Shown here: one piece after another, positions 24,431 to 37,590 of the stretch
How the letters are laid out: each line of letters begins with the position of its first letter
Numbering within the stretch: the first letter of the stretch is position 1
NCBI GenBank assembly: GCA_037975125.1
Contig: CM075850.1
Coordinates: forward strand, 68,438,390 to 68,502,389
Source: Latrodectus hesperus
Taxonomy: Eukaryota > Arthropoda > Arachnida > Araneae > Theridiidae
DNA length: 64,000 bases
Direction: 5' to 3'
Program-made: the position numbers and the translations under genes
The notes under the pieces: model-generated
What the model saw: only the letters and a program-made list of their open reading frames with translations
The model's database searches: none
What the model was told of the DNA's origin: nothing

Positions 24431-25610
24431 TAGGACAAAATAATCATAACACTCATTTAAAAATGAAGTGTCTTTCGACCATCCAATAAGAGACTGCCTC
24501 GTGTCATAACAGTGTGCCACCTAGAAAATGGAAGATAATCAATCAATCATTTGGCAATGTGAAAGTTGCTGGAGAAAATTCTGTTCCCCTAGCAAAGCGT
24601 GATAATGTCCGACCTTTCCGATAAAGAAAAAGACGTGATAATTGGGGTCGTCTCGCTGGAGTGTTTTTTACCAGAACAGTCAATCTTTTGGGTGTTTCAA
24701 GGACCACTGTGTCAAAGGTTATGACAGCCTACATAAACCTAAATAAAGTATCTTTATCGAACCTGAGTAAGGCATAGACGTGCAACAGTAGGCCAAAGTC
24801 AGAGTTAAAGAACCATGATAGACGGGTGATGAAGAGGATAGTCGCTCGAAATCACAAGACTATACTGCCGTAGATATATAACGTCTAAGATGAATACTCA
24901 CCTTCAAAATCCCGTATCGATGTAAGCTATTCAATAAGAGTTGCATGCTGCGAATATTCGCGGCAGTCTAGCTACTCTAAAACCGCTAGTTTTGCCGCGG
25001 AATGCTATGAAGAGACTACAGTGATGCCGAAACCATCTAAACTCGACGCAACTGCAATAGGAACAAGTTATTTGGTCTGATGAATCCTTATTTACATCAC
25101 TGCAGATCACCGAGTTCATCTGGCGAACATCGGCAGAAGCATTTAATGTTAACTGTTTGATTCCAAATGGGAAAAATGGAGGGGTGTCTGTGATAGCGTG
25201 TGGCACAATATCTTCCCGTGTATTGGAGTCTTTGCTTGTTTTAAGGGTGAGAATCAGATGCGACCATTGTTGAATAATTCTCGCAATCTCTTCACACGTC
25301 TTGCTATGTCCAAGCATGGTTTCATGAGCATGATGATGAAGTGAAACATCTAATCTGGTGTCATCAGCAAGGCTCAATATCCTTTGGGGAAGATTAGAGA
25401 ATAAAATCCTTGCTCCGTTTTCTCCACCACGCACACTGTCTGAACTCGAAACAGCCTTGCAAAAGGAATGGGGGCGAATTCCAATGAACTTTGTTCTCAA
25501 AGCCTTTATTTGTCAGTCCCAAGTCGAATGCAAGCTGTCATTTCAGGCCAAAGGGGTCCTTACGAATTAAAAATTTTCATTTTTTCTAGCATTCCTAGTA
25601 TTTTGTCCTA
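24431..25610 (+). mobile_element. Degenerate Tc1-like transposon, second family
   Basis: Inverted ends TAGGACAAAATA with flanking TA (24429-24430 and 25611-25612) define a 1.18-kb element. Plus-strand pieces of a Tc1 transposase can be read in order. First come RGRLAGVF and LGVSRTTVSKV of the second helix-turn-helix (about 24640-24730). Then IWSDESLFT with the first catalytic Asp (about 25070-25090), and a GGVSVIACGTIS block (about 25175). Last is the C-terminal ELETALQKEWGRIP block (about 25440-25490). Many stops and shifts, and no complete second Asp/Glu region, make it a long-dead copy. It is unrelated at the ends to the Tc1 copies at 4.5 and 35.6 kb. Confidence 0.82.
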
Positions 25611-25612
25611 TA

Positions 25613-26285
25613 CCGGTATATAATCGAAAATCTTTTACATTTAAAACAAACATTAAAAGAACATGACAATTATCGCAAAACATATGATTTAATACAGAGA
25701 AATATAGACCTATAAATAAAATTCCATTGTAAGACTGAATTTTCTAATCATCATTCAGAATGAATGATATTTATTGTTGGGGAGTTGAAAATTCTATAAA
25801 CTTTATGTGTAATCTCACAAATTGGTAAACAGAAATATACTACTGAGAATAGAATCCAAATGCAGAAAATACGCAAAATTTTGCGTTATGCAATTCCTTC
25901 CATATTTCATTAATGTCATTTAATTTGAGTGAAATCGAATTTTAGTTCAAGATTTACATAAAGCAGGTGTTTAAGTAAAACACAGACAGATGTACAACAC
26001 CATTAATCAAGACGTAAATTTCATGTTACTAAAAATTGGAAATAACTGACAATTTATCTTTTTTTCATATCTGCTGAATCATAATTTATTCTGTGTATTC
26101 CACAGGTGTGTAATCATAATCGAATGACTAGCGAAAAGAATCGGGATGAAATATAATATTTTGCAATCATTCTTTATGAGAAATAGAGACATTTATATAG
26201 CAATGATATGTTTTAATGTGTTCAAATGTTCAAGAATACATTCAAACATGTGTATATATATTCCTCATATCATATATTTAAGTAA
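25613..26285. other. AT-rich intergenic stretch
   Basis: No supported feature. Confidence 0.45.
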
Positions 26286-26369
26286 TTTTGTAGGATGCAG
26301 GTGCATAAAGTAGAACATCAAAGTTAATTCATTTTTATGCACCATTTTATGCACTCATCGCCTACAAAA
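26286..26369. repeat. 84-bp foldback, MITE-like
   Basis: Arms beginning TTTTGTAGG and ending CCTACAAAA continue inward with matching TGCATAAA words, so the unit can fold into an imperfect hairpin of roughly 25 paired bases. TAA lies on both sides (26283-26285 and 26370-26372). That is compatible with the 3-bp duplication of PIF/Harbinger-type MITEs, but too short to prove it. Confidence 0.5.
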
Positions 26370-26372
26370 TAA

Positions 26373-28159
26373 AGCTAAATAATTTTTAGAAAAATAATTT
26401 TAGTGGAACATTCATAAAGTTGTAAAATATGTTTCTAGAGTCAAAATATTATATGAAAATAATTTTTAATAAAAATACTCTCTGTAATATTATTAGGGAA
26501 AATTTTTATCATGACATTCTAACTCAGAAAAACGTGACGAAAAGGTGTAAAACTTTCTATGAGATTCTCTCTCAGAAAAGTTTACTTCATCTATTCATTA
26601 TTTTACAATTTTTAATGTAATTAATTTTTCTTTCTGAATATACCTTACCAAAGTTTTCATTTTTGTAATCAAAATTAACTTTTCAATGATTTAAATGGTA
26701 ATTATTTCTCTGATGTAAGTTTAATATAGATTGCATTTTGTATTCATATTTAAATATTATTCATTTATTCAAACGTTCAAAATGTAACATATAAGTAAAA
26801 TTCCTCGTTTTTGGAACTTTCAAATATGAAACATTATACTTAATGTTGACTTTAAGCAAGTTAGCAGTACTTTAAAACAAAACAAGCCAAATTCAATATG
26901 ACTTAATAAAAAATTTATAATAGCGATATATCTGAAAAGTATTTCCTATAATTCAAAATGGTAATTTTAATTAAAAGTTAAAGCATAATAATGAACAGTG
27001 ACCTCGTGTACAAAGGACACATAAAAGTGGCGATCCTTTTCGAACTCTTCAAAAAATTTCTCTGAGATTTCCTCCTTAAATTAGAATTTGTTTCTCATGA
27101 GAAACTGCGTGATGACAATACTGCAGCACAAATCTGTCACAAACCTTATAGACGAGTTAAATCTCACATTAAAGAACAATCTGACAATATTAGCTTAAAC
27201 AGTAAGTGAGGAAAGAGTTCAGGAAGGATATGCAAGGAAAATAGTCGAAATACAAAAAATAAAAGTATTATCAAAAACTGTTCCCGTTATTAAAGTATTT
27301 AGATATAAAATTTGAAAACATAGAGTGCTTAAAAGGTAAAGAAATGGTCTATGGGAAAATGATACTAGAGTATACAATTAAACTAAATCAGTATTCAACT
27401 GAAAAAGTTAGCAAGTTAAAAAATTTCGATTTTATTTCCGTTAAATTTTCTTCTTTCATTTTTTATTGTTTCTTTATTTAAAAATATGGGAATTAAATCG
27501 GTTACTCCATTCTAAATATAGTACTATATTAAAATACAATTATTCTCTTATTATTTAGAAATATTTTTAAACAATAAAAATGTTTATGCAGAACATAGCG
27601 CAATGTAAAATTAATGAAAGTGAAATACGAATCAGTATATTTTAACTGAAACTGAGCATTTAGCAAGTGTAACTCACAATGGAGATGACTTCCTTTAAAA
27701 AATAATTTATTGTCTCTTTTTTAAATACATAATTTCGTTGGAAAAATTTTAAATTACTATTTTAGTATAATTTTCGGAAAATAAATGTTTTATGCTAAAA
27801 ATTCAAATTAACAAATATACTTTGGCTTAAAAGAGTTAAAAAAAATTTAATAGTTCTAGTCCCTAAAAGGAAGGATGTGGAAAAATTTTCTAAGGGAATG
27901 TGAAATCTTATTACAAAATCCACAGATATGGGAACCCATAAAAATAAGTTTAAGAGTACTTATTCCGAGCTTATTACTTAATTAGGACTAATGTTAATGC
28001 CGGAAAATGATAATTCATGTATTATAAGAATCATTCAACGTTATTTAAAAGTATATGGAACACATTTTATCAAAGCAGGCAAAATCCATCGTATTGATTA
28101 CGTTTATTAATATCTAGCTTGATAATCATCCTAATATGCGTCATACTGGAGTACCTTTG
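26373..28159. other. AT-rich intergenic stretch
   Basis: No supported gene. Short frames have no recognisable domain. Confidence 0.45.
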
Positions 28160-28960
28160 GAGTGTAGATAGAGAACAATAAGCTTCTAAATGTGTTGTTG
28201 TTTCCAATCCCCGTGATCAGCAAAGCTACATCAGATCCAGAGTCCATTCACCCTAAAAAAGTCAAGCACCAGAAGGAGATCCCGAATCAGGTCTTGCTTG
28301 GTAGACCCCAAACAAGATAAAATGTAGCAGGAGAGGCCTACACCGAAGAACACTTAGTGCAGATCTCTAAATGTTTGTTACCACCTACGAAAGTCATGGA
28401 AAACAGATGGCCGCTAAGAAAATGTGCAAGTGCAGTTTGATCGCGTCTACTGCAGCCCCGAGCCAAGAAGCCACCAGGACACCTCACCTGGTACCAAGGA
28501 TGCACAGGTGGGACAATCCAAGTAGCCATGGTAGTTGCCCTAAATTAAGAAAAAAGTTCCATATGAGTAAGAGAAGCGGCAGGCGTGGTGAAATCGCTAG
28601 CACCGGCTCTAGCCAAACTGTCTGCAATTTCATTACCAGCAACATCCACATGGGACGGAATCCACTGAAAGTGGACATGATGACCATAGGAAAGATGTTT
28701 CAGTTTCCTGAGGATGTCTGCACAAGTACTATACCTCACATGATGCCAATCGGCAAAATGCTAAATAGCACTTCTACTATCAAAAAAGATCCAGAAATCC
28801 TTTAACATGAGAGCTTATTGCAGTACTTCACCAAACATGCATTTCTCCTAAGACTCAAAGGCTGTAGATTGGCCTCATAGAGCACAATATCATTTGGGCA
28901 AGAATAGTTCCTACACTGAAGAACCTTATTCCTTTTATGTGCCTTTATTAATTGTTCAAA
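28160..28960 (-). mobile_element. Retroelement fragment: RNase H and C-terminal region
   Basis: On the minus strand, 28545-28739 reads VHFQWIPSHVDVAGNEIADSLARAGA, with the WIPSHxxxxGNExAD signature of the RNase H domain found in Jockey/I-type non-LTR elements (IPSHVDVAGNEIADSLA). Further 3', 28338-28529 carries RRDQTALAHFLSGHL and an EICTKCSSV Cys-x2-Cys motif typical of the tail after RNase H. Frameshifts separate the parts, and RT and endonuclease are absent, so this is a 5'-truncated relic. The flanks at 28140-28340 and 28800-28960 are non-AT-rich continuations of it. Confidence 0.75.
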
Positions 28961-30158
28961 ATTTAAAGTATATTAAATAAGTGAATTATCAAAAAATTAT
29001 TCCAAGTATTATTATCCTAAAAATTTTAAGCTGTTATAAGAAATCTTTTTTTTTCCTTTAAATAATGTTTGTAAAATAATTATATTTTTAGAAAAATTGT
29101 ATAATTAGGACTAATGTTAATGCTTTTATTTAAATTTTTTTACTTGTATTTGGAATATTTAAACAATGCAGTGTATGAAATGATTTTTAAAAAATGGTTA
29201 TTCATAATATTTATAGAAATGTAACATACACAAATAATTTAGAGGAACATTTAATTTTTTTGAAGACAATGGGCAAACTTCTTTTTTTAATTTATCGCAT
29301 GCTTCTGGTTGTTTTTAAAATATTTCCCAATATCCATGACGGAAAATTAACATTGTAAGCAATATTTATAACTTAAGATTCTTTATAAGTCATATATAAA
29401 GATTACTAACCATTAAAACTCCTCCTAAGCCTGAACAAAAATAAATTATTTAATATTTTTATTGAACAAACATAATACGATAATTAAGATTATAAATTTG
29501 CTAGCCCTTTGGGTAAATAGCGTGCAAGAATCAAACAAGAAAATTGCCTTCTCTCGCTATAGTAATTCAATTAGATAACAGATACAAATATAACATGCAG
29601 ACTTAATTGTATGCTAAATTTATGAATCATAGTATTTTGTTAAATGGTTGTTTGGGAATCAGTTTCACGATCATTCGTAATTAGATGTGCTTGTTCGGGA
29701 AAACATGTTGAACAGGGCTTGGGCAGTATTTGAACATCCGTTGTATCTATCCTCATAATGACACAACATATAAAACGAGATTTCACATAATCTTCCAACA
29801 AGCATTAATTAATAAAATTGTGGAAAATGATATTCAGCAAACCTCATAGTCTTTTATATTTTTATGAGATGAATTGGAAGAATGCTGTCAATTTTACATG
29901 GGTGAAAGTAACTTGCCAAAAATTTAATTTACATTAATGTCTCGTCCAAAAGACACATATCCATAGATATTTCAAACCTTTAAAGAAAATAGACTTCAAT
30001 ATCTCTAACGAATAAAAGTAGTATTTTAAAAAATGCGATGGGTTTTCGTAATTTTTTTGAAAAATTTAAAGTGTATCCGAAGAATGTGCCAGACTTCTCA
30101 AAGCTGTATTTAAAAATGAATCAAGTGAATTTAATTTACTAACCCTAGAGTGGTTACC
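28961..30158. other. AT-rich intergenic stretch
   Basis: No gene called. The last 90 bases (30070-30167) form an open frame that continues across the P-like insertion site; see findings. Confidence 0.45.
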
Positions 30159-30167
30159 AGTTGAGAT

Positions 30168-33100
30168 CAGGGCTAGGGAAAACATAAGGGCTGGCTCATC
30201 GCTTTGATGTATCGCATGCCGCCTTGTCACCGGAGAGTGGAAGAGCGTGACGTCACTGGGCATCCACTGCCTGGCATTCTCTATGCTAGTTTGTGTCTGA
30301 TCGAAGCTTTCTCATTCATTTTGGCTTGTTTAATGTTAATGTTTTCATTTTAAGCAAGAGTATTTTTAAAGAGGAAAACATGACATCGTGTGCTGTTGCT
30401 ACGTGTTCAAATATGTATCGAAATACAAAAGGAAAACATATTTCATCGATTTCCAAAAGAAAATCAAATGCTTTCAAAGGAATGGGTGAAAAGATGTCGA
30501 AGAAGTGACAAAATCAACATCAAGAATGCTAGAGTGTGCAGTGAGCATTTTGATTTGAATGAATATATGGACGACATGCAAAATCGACTACTTGGTTTGC
30601 CAGAGAGAAAAATATTAAAACCGACGGCTCTGCCTAATCTTAAGTTTCCGGATTTAAACATAATTCAAAATACTCCAAGAGAACAGAGACAAACGAAAAG
30701 AAGAAGATTAGTAGAAGCTATTGAAAGAATAGAGTGTGTGAGTCCACATAAATTATGTGATGCAGAAAATCAATGTGATGGTGATATTAAGTGCCTTAAA
30801 TGCAATATTTAAAATATATAGAAGAATTGAAAAAAATAATATTATGCGCAGAAAATACAGTGAAATTCCTTAAAAATGAGCAAAAAAGAAATCGAACTTC
30901 TACAACAAGAATAATTAAACGATTGAAATCAAATGAAAAATTGCTTTTAAATGAAATACAAAAATTAAAAACGAAAATAAAATTACTTCAAAAGGATAAC
31001 GTTAAACTTGGGAAGATAGGGATAAATAATATATTCCCTTATAAGCGTGAAGATGAAGAAAATAAATTAAGAATTAAATGACGTTAGTTTTTTATTACTC
31101 CTTCAAAAATTTTTTCAAAATGTATTTTGATTCGGTCATTTTTTTCAAAACCTTACGATTTTTGGCGAAATACAATGGGATTAAATATGCCAATTGCAAG
31201 TACTTTGAAAAGATGGTGTTCCAAATTTAGTAGCATGCCTGGAATTCTTAAAGATGTAATGTTATTTATGAAAAAAATTGCGAAACTTTGAGCGATATGG
31301 AAAAGATTTGTTCTTTGAGCTTTGACGAAATGCACATAGATTCGAAATTGTGTTACGACTATTCATTGGATGAAATATTAGGCCCATTTTGTAAAGTTTA
31401 AGTTATTTTATTGAGAGGATTAATTTTCCCGTGGAAACAGCCAATATTTTTTGATTTCGACTGTAAAATGAATAAAAAACTTTTATTTTCTGTAATAGAG
31501 ATGAAGTCGAATTCACTGGTGTTCAAGTTAGAGTAATAATTTCGGATCTTGGTGGGTGTCATACCTTATGGAAAGAACTCGAAATAACTATAGACAAATC
31601 TTTTTTTCTTCATCCTTCAAAAGATTCAAGGAAAATATGGGTTTTCGCTAATATGTTTCATTATATTAAGTTATTGAGGAACCATTTTTTAGATAGTGGT
31701 TTAGATTTGCGTGACTGTACAATTATAAATTCTAGAATATTATATGAGATATAGAATAAAGATGTCGGGGAAATAAAAATTTGCCGTAAACTGAAGCCCC
31801 AATTTCTAACTGTTAAAGGAAATGAAAGACAAAAGGTTACACCTGCAAAGACTTTATTTTCGGAAACTTCTGCTAAAGCTATAATACATATCACTGGAAA
31901 TACTAAAGCGGCTGCATTTTTTTCATTAATCGATAATTTATTTGATATTATGAACAGCTCCGTACCAATACCTCCCAGTAACAAACCTTTAAAAGCTGCT
32001 TTTGGAGTGCAAAAATACTTTGATACCCAAAAGGAAACTTTAAACGCAATCAAGGAGGAAGTTTTCAATTTACGTGTATTTGGAAAAAAATCGGTTTTGC
32101 CTTTTCAGAATTGCCGTAAACTGAAGCTGTTCAATTCATTCTCTTTATGGATTATATGAAGACTTAAAATCTATAAATGTATCTTATATTTTAACAAGTA
32201 GACTTACTCAAGATGCGCTCGAAAGCCTCTTCAGCCAAATTAGAGGTCTCGGGAGATTCAATGACCATCCTTCTCCTTTTGAAGTAATTATTCACTTAAA
32301 AAATATTGCTCACAAATAAATTACCTAATTTGTCACCGAAAGTAAATTCTTTAGAAAATGGACCAGACGTTTATTTAACAAGTGAAATGTTAGACTCTGC
32401 ATTTAATGTAAAAAAACGTCAAGAAATTATCAATTCTTTTGATTCTCAAGATGATGAATTAAATCATGAATTCTTAATTAATCCCTTACCTTTATCTTGG
32501 GAAAGTGAACTTGCCTCTTCCAATCCAAATTGTGATATATCTACATTTGAAAAAGAAGCTATGGTTTATGTGGCAGGTTATATTGCTTATAAATTTAAAG
32601 ATAATTTACTTGGAACTATATCAAGAAATTCAGTCGATATGCCCAATCATTCCGAGTGGATTAATTTAATTTCTGCTGGGGGACTTACTGTTCCAACAAA
32701 AGCATGGATGGAAACTATAAAACAAATGGACATAATGTTTCGCAAATTTCATGGCGACACATTTTCTAAAGGGAAAAATGTCATAGCAACATTAATAAAT
32801 GAAACAGAGTCTTCTTTTCCTATTGTAAATCGAAAGACAATTAAACTTTTTTGTCGCTTGAGAACATTTATACGAATTAGGTATTTAAATAGAAATGCAG
32901 CGATAGTATCTCATAATAAAGCTCAACAGAAAAACAAGAAATGGGTCAATAGTCAAAAAATCAAGATAAGTTGAAGCTAATAGGTAAATATATTTTTATA
33001 TTGGTATACAATTTTAAGTTTATTTCAATATTAATAATAATTTTTTGGGGTTTATTAAATAATAACTGCAAATTTACTAAATATTTGAGAGGCATTTGTA

Positions 33101-33273
33101 ATTTTTTTCACTCTGATTAAAAACAAAATGAACTTAAAAATAAAAAGTAAATATTTTGCTTAGAAACTCCAAGCAGCTTATTCTCCTTGGATGCCTGACT
33201 ACGTCATCAACGGCTATTTCCGGTGACAGTTTTGGGGAGCATTTGAGCTAGCCCTTCTTTTTCCCTAGCCCTG
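30168..33273 (+). mobile_element. P-element-like (THAP-type) DNA transposon, 3.1 kb
   Basis: The termini start with CAGGGCTAGGGAAAA on both strands. Similarity continues inward for about 95 bp, through GTCACCGGA and GGCATCC words, giving long imperfect inverted repeats. The direct repeat AGTTGAGAT (30159-30167 and 33274-33282) flanks it; P elements make 8-bp duplications, so one base of the ninefold match is probably chance or a terminal base. Length is close to that of a Drosophila P element (2.9 kb). The transposase is encoded on the plus strand. Confidence 0.88.
30380..32974 (+). pseudogene. P-element-type transposase with THAP zinc finger, broken
   Basis: The ATG at 30380 opens a THAP domain: MTSCAVATCSN (C-x4-C), WVKRC, CSEHF and LKPTALP in the right order. 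A one-base shift near 30440-30450 divides it, and another near 30795 leads into a leucine-rich coiled coil (30800-31081) as in P transposase. The RNase-H-like catalytic core appears as pieces: LSFDEMHIDS near 31320, VIISDLGGCHT near 31535 and LESLFSQIRG near 32225. The long final frame 32306-32974 (YVAGYIAYKFK) is the C-terminal region. P elements carry introns, so some frame changes could be splice sites, but in-frame stops near 31210 and 31405 argue for decay. Confidence 0.85.
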
Positions 33274-33283
33274 AGTTGAGATC

Positions 33284-35628
33284 ATGATGACGCCACTTAA
33301 CTGATGTCAGGTGACGATTCCCGACGTCCCGTCCGATGACGTCGTAAATACGATTTGTCAAGGAAATAGCTGCCTGCCTTCAAATCGCATTCTTCGAGGG
33401 GCAGCAAACATCATCGAATATCTGACAATATTGTCGAAGTTCATTTTGATAATGAAATGATTCCTTATATAAGTATCAAAGCATCGATTTGAGAAGCCGT
33501 TTTCCATTGATTCAAGCCATTAACATGGTGGCAATAGAAAAGATGAAAAAGCAAAATGAGAAATACAAGAAAAAACATCCACATTTTGGTTCTTTTAAAT
33601 CGTCAAGAACGATTTAAATTTTTTAAAATTTCGTTAATAGAATTCTAAATTAACAATTGCAATATTTGTAAACAATCTTTTTTAAATCCTAAGACTAAAT
33701 AACCTTACGGTTGCATACGTGCAGTTTAAAATACTGCTATAGGAACCCTTGTTGCAATATTTTTAGCTCTATGTAAAATAAGTGCTATTTGATGGAGGAA
33801 AATAAAATTGCGTGACTTAAACTGTGTATACAAATACTTTTTAATTTTTCCTTTCAAATTATTTCCTGCTAAATTACTACGCTAAATTATTATATTTATT
33901 ACCTTTTGATATAGCTATTAATTTTAAAATAGTTCGTTGATGTTGAAAACCTCTTTTGAAATTATTACGGAAATTTTTACATAAATATTAAAAAAGCAGC
34001 ATATTAATGAAGGAAAAAAATGTTCGAAAGAATTCCGTAATTATAATGTAAGAAATGCCCCAATTTAACTAAAACATTTTTAATATACACTATCGTTTCT
34101 TGCTGTACAATATAGTATGAGTACTGATAAAATACTTTTAAGTTCTGTTTTATAAATTATTAATTCATCAGTTTTTCCCTCAGTAAATATTGAATGTTTT
34201 ATATGTGAATCTTTTAATGAACCTTTTAATGTTTCAAAAACTTGGCAGATCATCATGTACTTAAGTAATAAGTAATCAATATATTTTACTATCGTATTAT
34301 GTTTTGGATCAGTTGAAAGAAGACAAACAGAAGCTACAAGTATTTATATTCTTTTTGGTGCCTTTTTACAAAGGACACAAATATTTAAATTATGATGCAA
34401 TATGAAGGTATAGAATCAGTCGGCAAAAATGAAGAATTACAATCGCGTTTAAGCTGCAGCGACTTGGATAGCCGTAGCAACAATTTCCATGCTAGGATAT
34501 TCTGGTACTGCAGACATATTCGCAGAATTGTGTAAATATTTGATTTAATTTTACAAAATATATGTTTCTAATTTACAGTTTACATAATATGGCAATATTT
34601 ACTGTATGATTTTAAGGATATGTCTATCTTCTCGGATATTAGTAGCACCAAGTTATTGATATTCTGTACGTAATTCATAACCCTTCATGATCTAATGTCA
34701 TTGATTTAATATCAGCTATATCAGTCATATAGATCAATTAATTCACTGTAGTTAGATCAGTTAGACATTAGTTAAATCAGCGTTATCTTTTAAATTTATT
34801 TTAAAATCCTCTAAAGTATTAGAAATTATTTGAATCTCAACATTAGAAAATGGTACCTCCAAGAAAGGGGCTTACAACGAGTTCATAAGTGCGCTTTTGG
34901 AATATTTACAACTAAAAAAGTTGAACAAATTATCGTAATAATTTTTTTTTTAATTTTTGTGCTACCGATCTTTTTTTAACTACTTATGATACTCTTAGCA
35001 TATTATTCTCTTCAAAATATCTAGTATTTTTAATATCTTTAATTACAGTTTTAATTTATATATTTATCCCTTTCTAAAGATATTTTGTGATTATAATTGA
35101 AACTTATATGGCATCATTACTGAAAACAAAAAGAATTCACATTTCAATAATTAATTACTTACGATCAGTCAACACTCAAAATTAACTTTTTTTATTATGA
35201 ATGCAAGAAAATTAAGTCATACTAAATTAAAGAAAATGATAATTACTATCATTATCTCTCAATAATTCATGAATTTCAGTAAATACAAAAATCATCATTT
35301 TAAAAAATGCAAGTAGTACAAAGTTTTGATGAAAATTTAATTTTAAAGTGCTCCATTATTATTTATCACAATAATTATTGATTAAAGTTGTATTAAAATT
35401 GTAAAAACCACAATATACTCGTATAGCAAAATTTTTATACATTACGGCATCATACTAAAAAGCAAAAAATAGTAATAGTAAGTTTTGAAGGTACCTTAAA
35501 ACTTATTATTACCATTTTTACAGTGAATTCAGAATAATAAGCAAATGTATAAAAATACGTTACATTTTTATATTCAGAACTTTTCTTAATTTCATTTTGA
35601 AGATTTTCCACAGCAGATGATGTCATAA
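33284..35628. other. Intergenic stretch after the P-like element
   Basis: The first 150 bp are CpG-rich (several GACGTC-like words between 33300 and 33350), then the DNA becomes AT-rich. No complete gene is seen. A Lys-rich open stretch around 33530-33600 is too short and featureless to call. Confidence 0.4.
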
Positions 35629-35630
35629 TA

Positions 35631-37016
35631 TACTGCTAGCCACCCAAATTGCAATACCAAGAAAGACAAGAGATACTACAACAAAATTTTTTTGCAGATT
35701 ACATGTTTACCAAGTATCAAAGGATTTAATTTACAGACTTCTGTGAAGTGTGGCTCCTGCCAAAATCAGAAGCCATTGTTGGAGATCACCGCTGCCACAC
35801 GCCTCGGCATTGATTCAAAGAGACTTTGGATGTGTTCTTGGGGTACAGAACACCAAGCAGCTTCCACGCATTGCCAAAGCTGATCTGGTGTGGTTGCTGG
35901 GGATGTAATCTGGGTCAATCGTTGAGCAACCATGGACCACATGTTTTCTATCGCTGAAAGATCCGGAGAGTGAGCCGGCCAGGGAAGCAATTCAATCTGG
36001 TGATTGATAAAGAACCCTTGGACAATGCGTGCCACGTGTGGTCGCGCATTATCAGTTTGAAATGTGGCTGTAGGCAAGCCCTGAAAGTAAGGAAAGACAA
36101 CTGGTTCCAATACTTCGGAGATGTAGCATTGGTTGTTTAAAGTACCGACAATGCGTACTAAAGGAGTGCGAGAGTGATATCCAATACAGCCCCATACCAT
36201 AATACCCGGTGCACGATCAGTGTGACGGTGCATAACACAGCTGTTCAGCATCCTCTCTCCACGGTGTCTCCAGACTTGAATGTAACCATCGTGGTGTAAC
36301 CATCAGAAGCGTGACTCGTCAGTAAAAACAATATCATTCCATTCTGCCGTCCACATCCTTCTTTCATCGTACCCTTGGCGCTGGAGAAATCTGTGGTTCT
36401 GTGTCATGGGTAGATGAAGAAATGGACGTCTTGTGAACTGACCACTCTGCTGTAAACAGCGTCAAATGGTATGCGCAGACACTGGATGATGCGTTATCGA
36501 CTGAATATGCTGTTCTATGGTTCGTGATGTGGCTGAGCGATCTGACTCTGTCATGCGCACAATTTGCCTGTCACCACGTGAAGTAGTGCACTGAGGAGAA
36601 TGTGATCAAACACATAGGTCCGTCGTACTCTCCTGCATCCAACGATCACATAACCTCATTACCGTTGTTTGGTTTCATACAACACGACTACCGATTTCTC
36701 TGAAAGATAATCCACAATCTCGTTAGGGCAATATCCTAAATCTGTTGAATTTGGATACTTGATCAAAAATTGATCGCTGTTTCCTACGAGGCATGATTGA
36801 TCGTTAAAAAAAGAAAAAGAAAAAAAACACAATTGCCGAAATTGAAATCGTCGAAGTCTTAAATAGCGCTTTAAAGTGGCACCATGGGCGCGAGTGATGT
36901 GCGTTTGCCCTGGAATTCTAATCATTTGCATACCTCATCCCCGCCAATGCATGTTGTAAATTTCATGTTATTTGCATGCTCCCTTCAGGGTGTTACATTT
37001 ACGTTGTCCAGCAGTG
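35631..37016 (-). mobile_element. Tc1-family DNA transposon, longer copy
   Basis: Same family as 4458-5597 in opposite orientation, with ends (T/C)ACTGCT(A/G)GCCA and CACTGCTGGAC. The transposase is on the minus strand. The segment 35766-36251 (161 codons) is open and carries GIMVWGCIGYHSRTPL, DNARPHVA with the second catalytic Asp, and SPDLSAIENMW with the Glu. The spacing of 34 residues makes it DD34E. Upstream, TDESRF with the first Asp near 36315 is followed at once by an in-frame stop, and the helix-turn-helix part (36659-36931) is shifted. Inactive, but far better preserved than the first copy. Confidence 0.9.
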
Positions 37017-37396
37017 TGTCTTCCCACTTGATATTAATTGTTTTTGAATTTAAGAACCGTTTTTATTCTTATTTTCTTACGTTTTCAAAACCACTTGGTT
37101 GATAATTTTCTTATTTATTTAAATGTTCCTTGTATTCACGGCTCTTCAAGGATCCCAAACTATGATTAGTTCTCTGTTATTTGGTAAGATGCCATTACAT
37201 ATAAAGTTTTACTATGTGTCATATTATTTTAATACACATAGCTTATAATTCTTATTGCATTTTCATTTTTCCAATATATGTTTATCACATCAAAAAATCC
37301 ACAATAATCCAATTGAATCAATATTTAAATAAATCAACATAAATATGAGAAAGAAAATTATGATAAGTGAAATATTATACGTAAAGCATTGTCGAA

Positions 37397-37590
37397 TTCC
37401 CTATGGCTTAGTAATAGAACAAAATTCTTCAAAACAAAAGGTACCTGGTTCGATGCCAGCCATTGTTGAATAATGAGTCAATGGTTGTTGCACTTCCGCT
37501 TTCTGCATGCGTGGTGGTTCGAATAGGTGCCGCAGAATATTTTTTGTTCCCTCATTTACCATATTTGAGCTCTACCAGCTATCTATTAGG
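37397..37590 (+). mobile_element. tRNA-derived SINE candidate
   Basis: A box-like TGGCTTAGTAA (37404-37414) and B box GGTTCGATGCC (37447-37457) lie 43 bases apart, the tRNA spacing. CCTGG and CCAGC around the TTCGATG loop give a 4-of-5 T-arm stem. The D and anticodon arms do not fold, so it is not a working tRNA. A more G+C-rich body continues to about 37590. No target duplication was identified. Confidence 0.4.
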
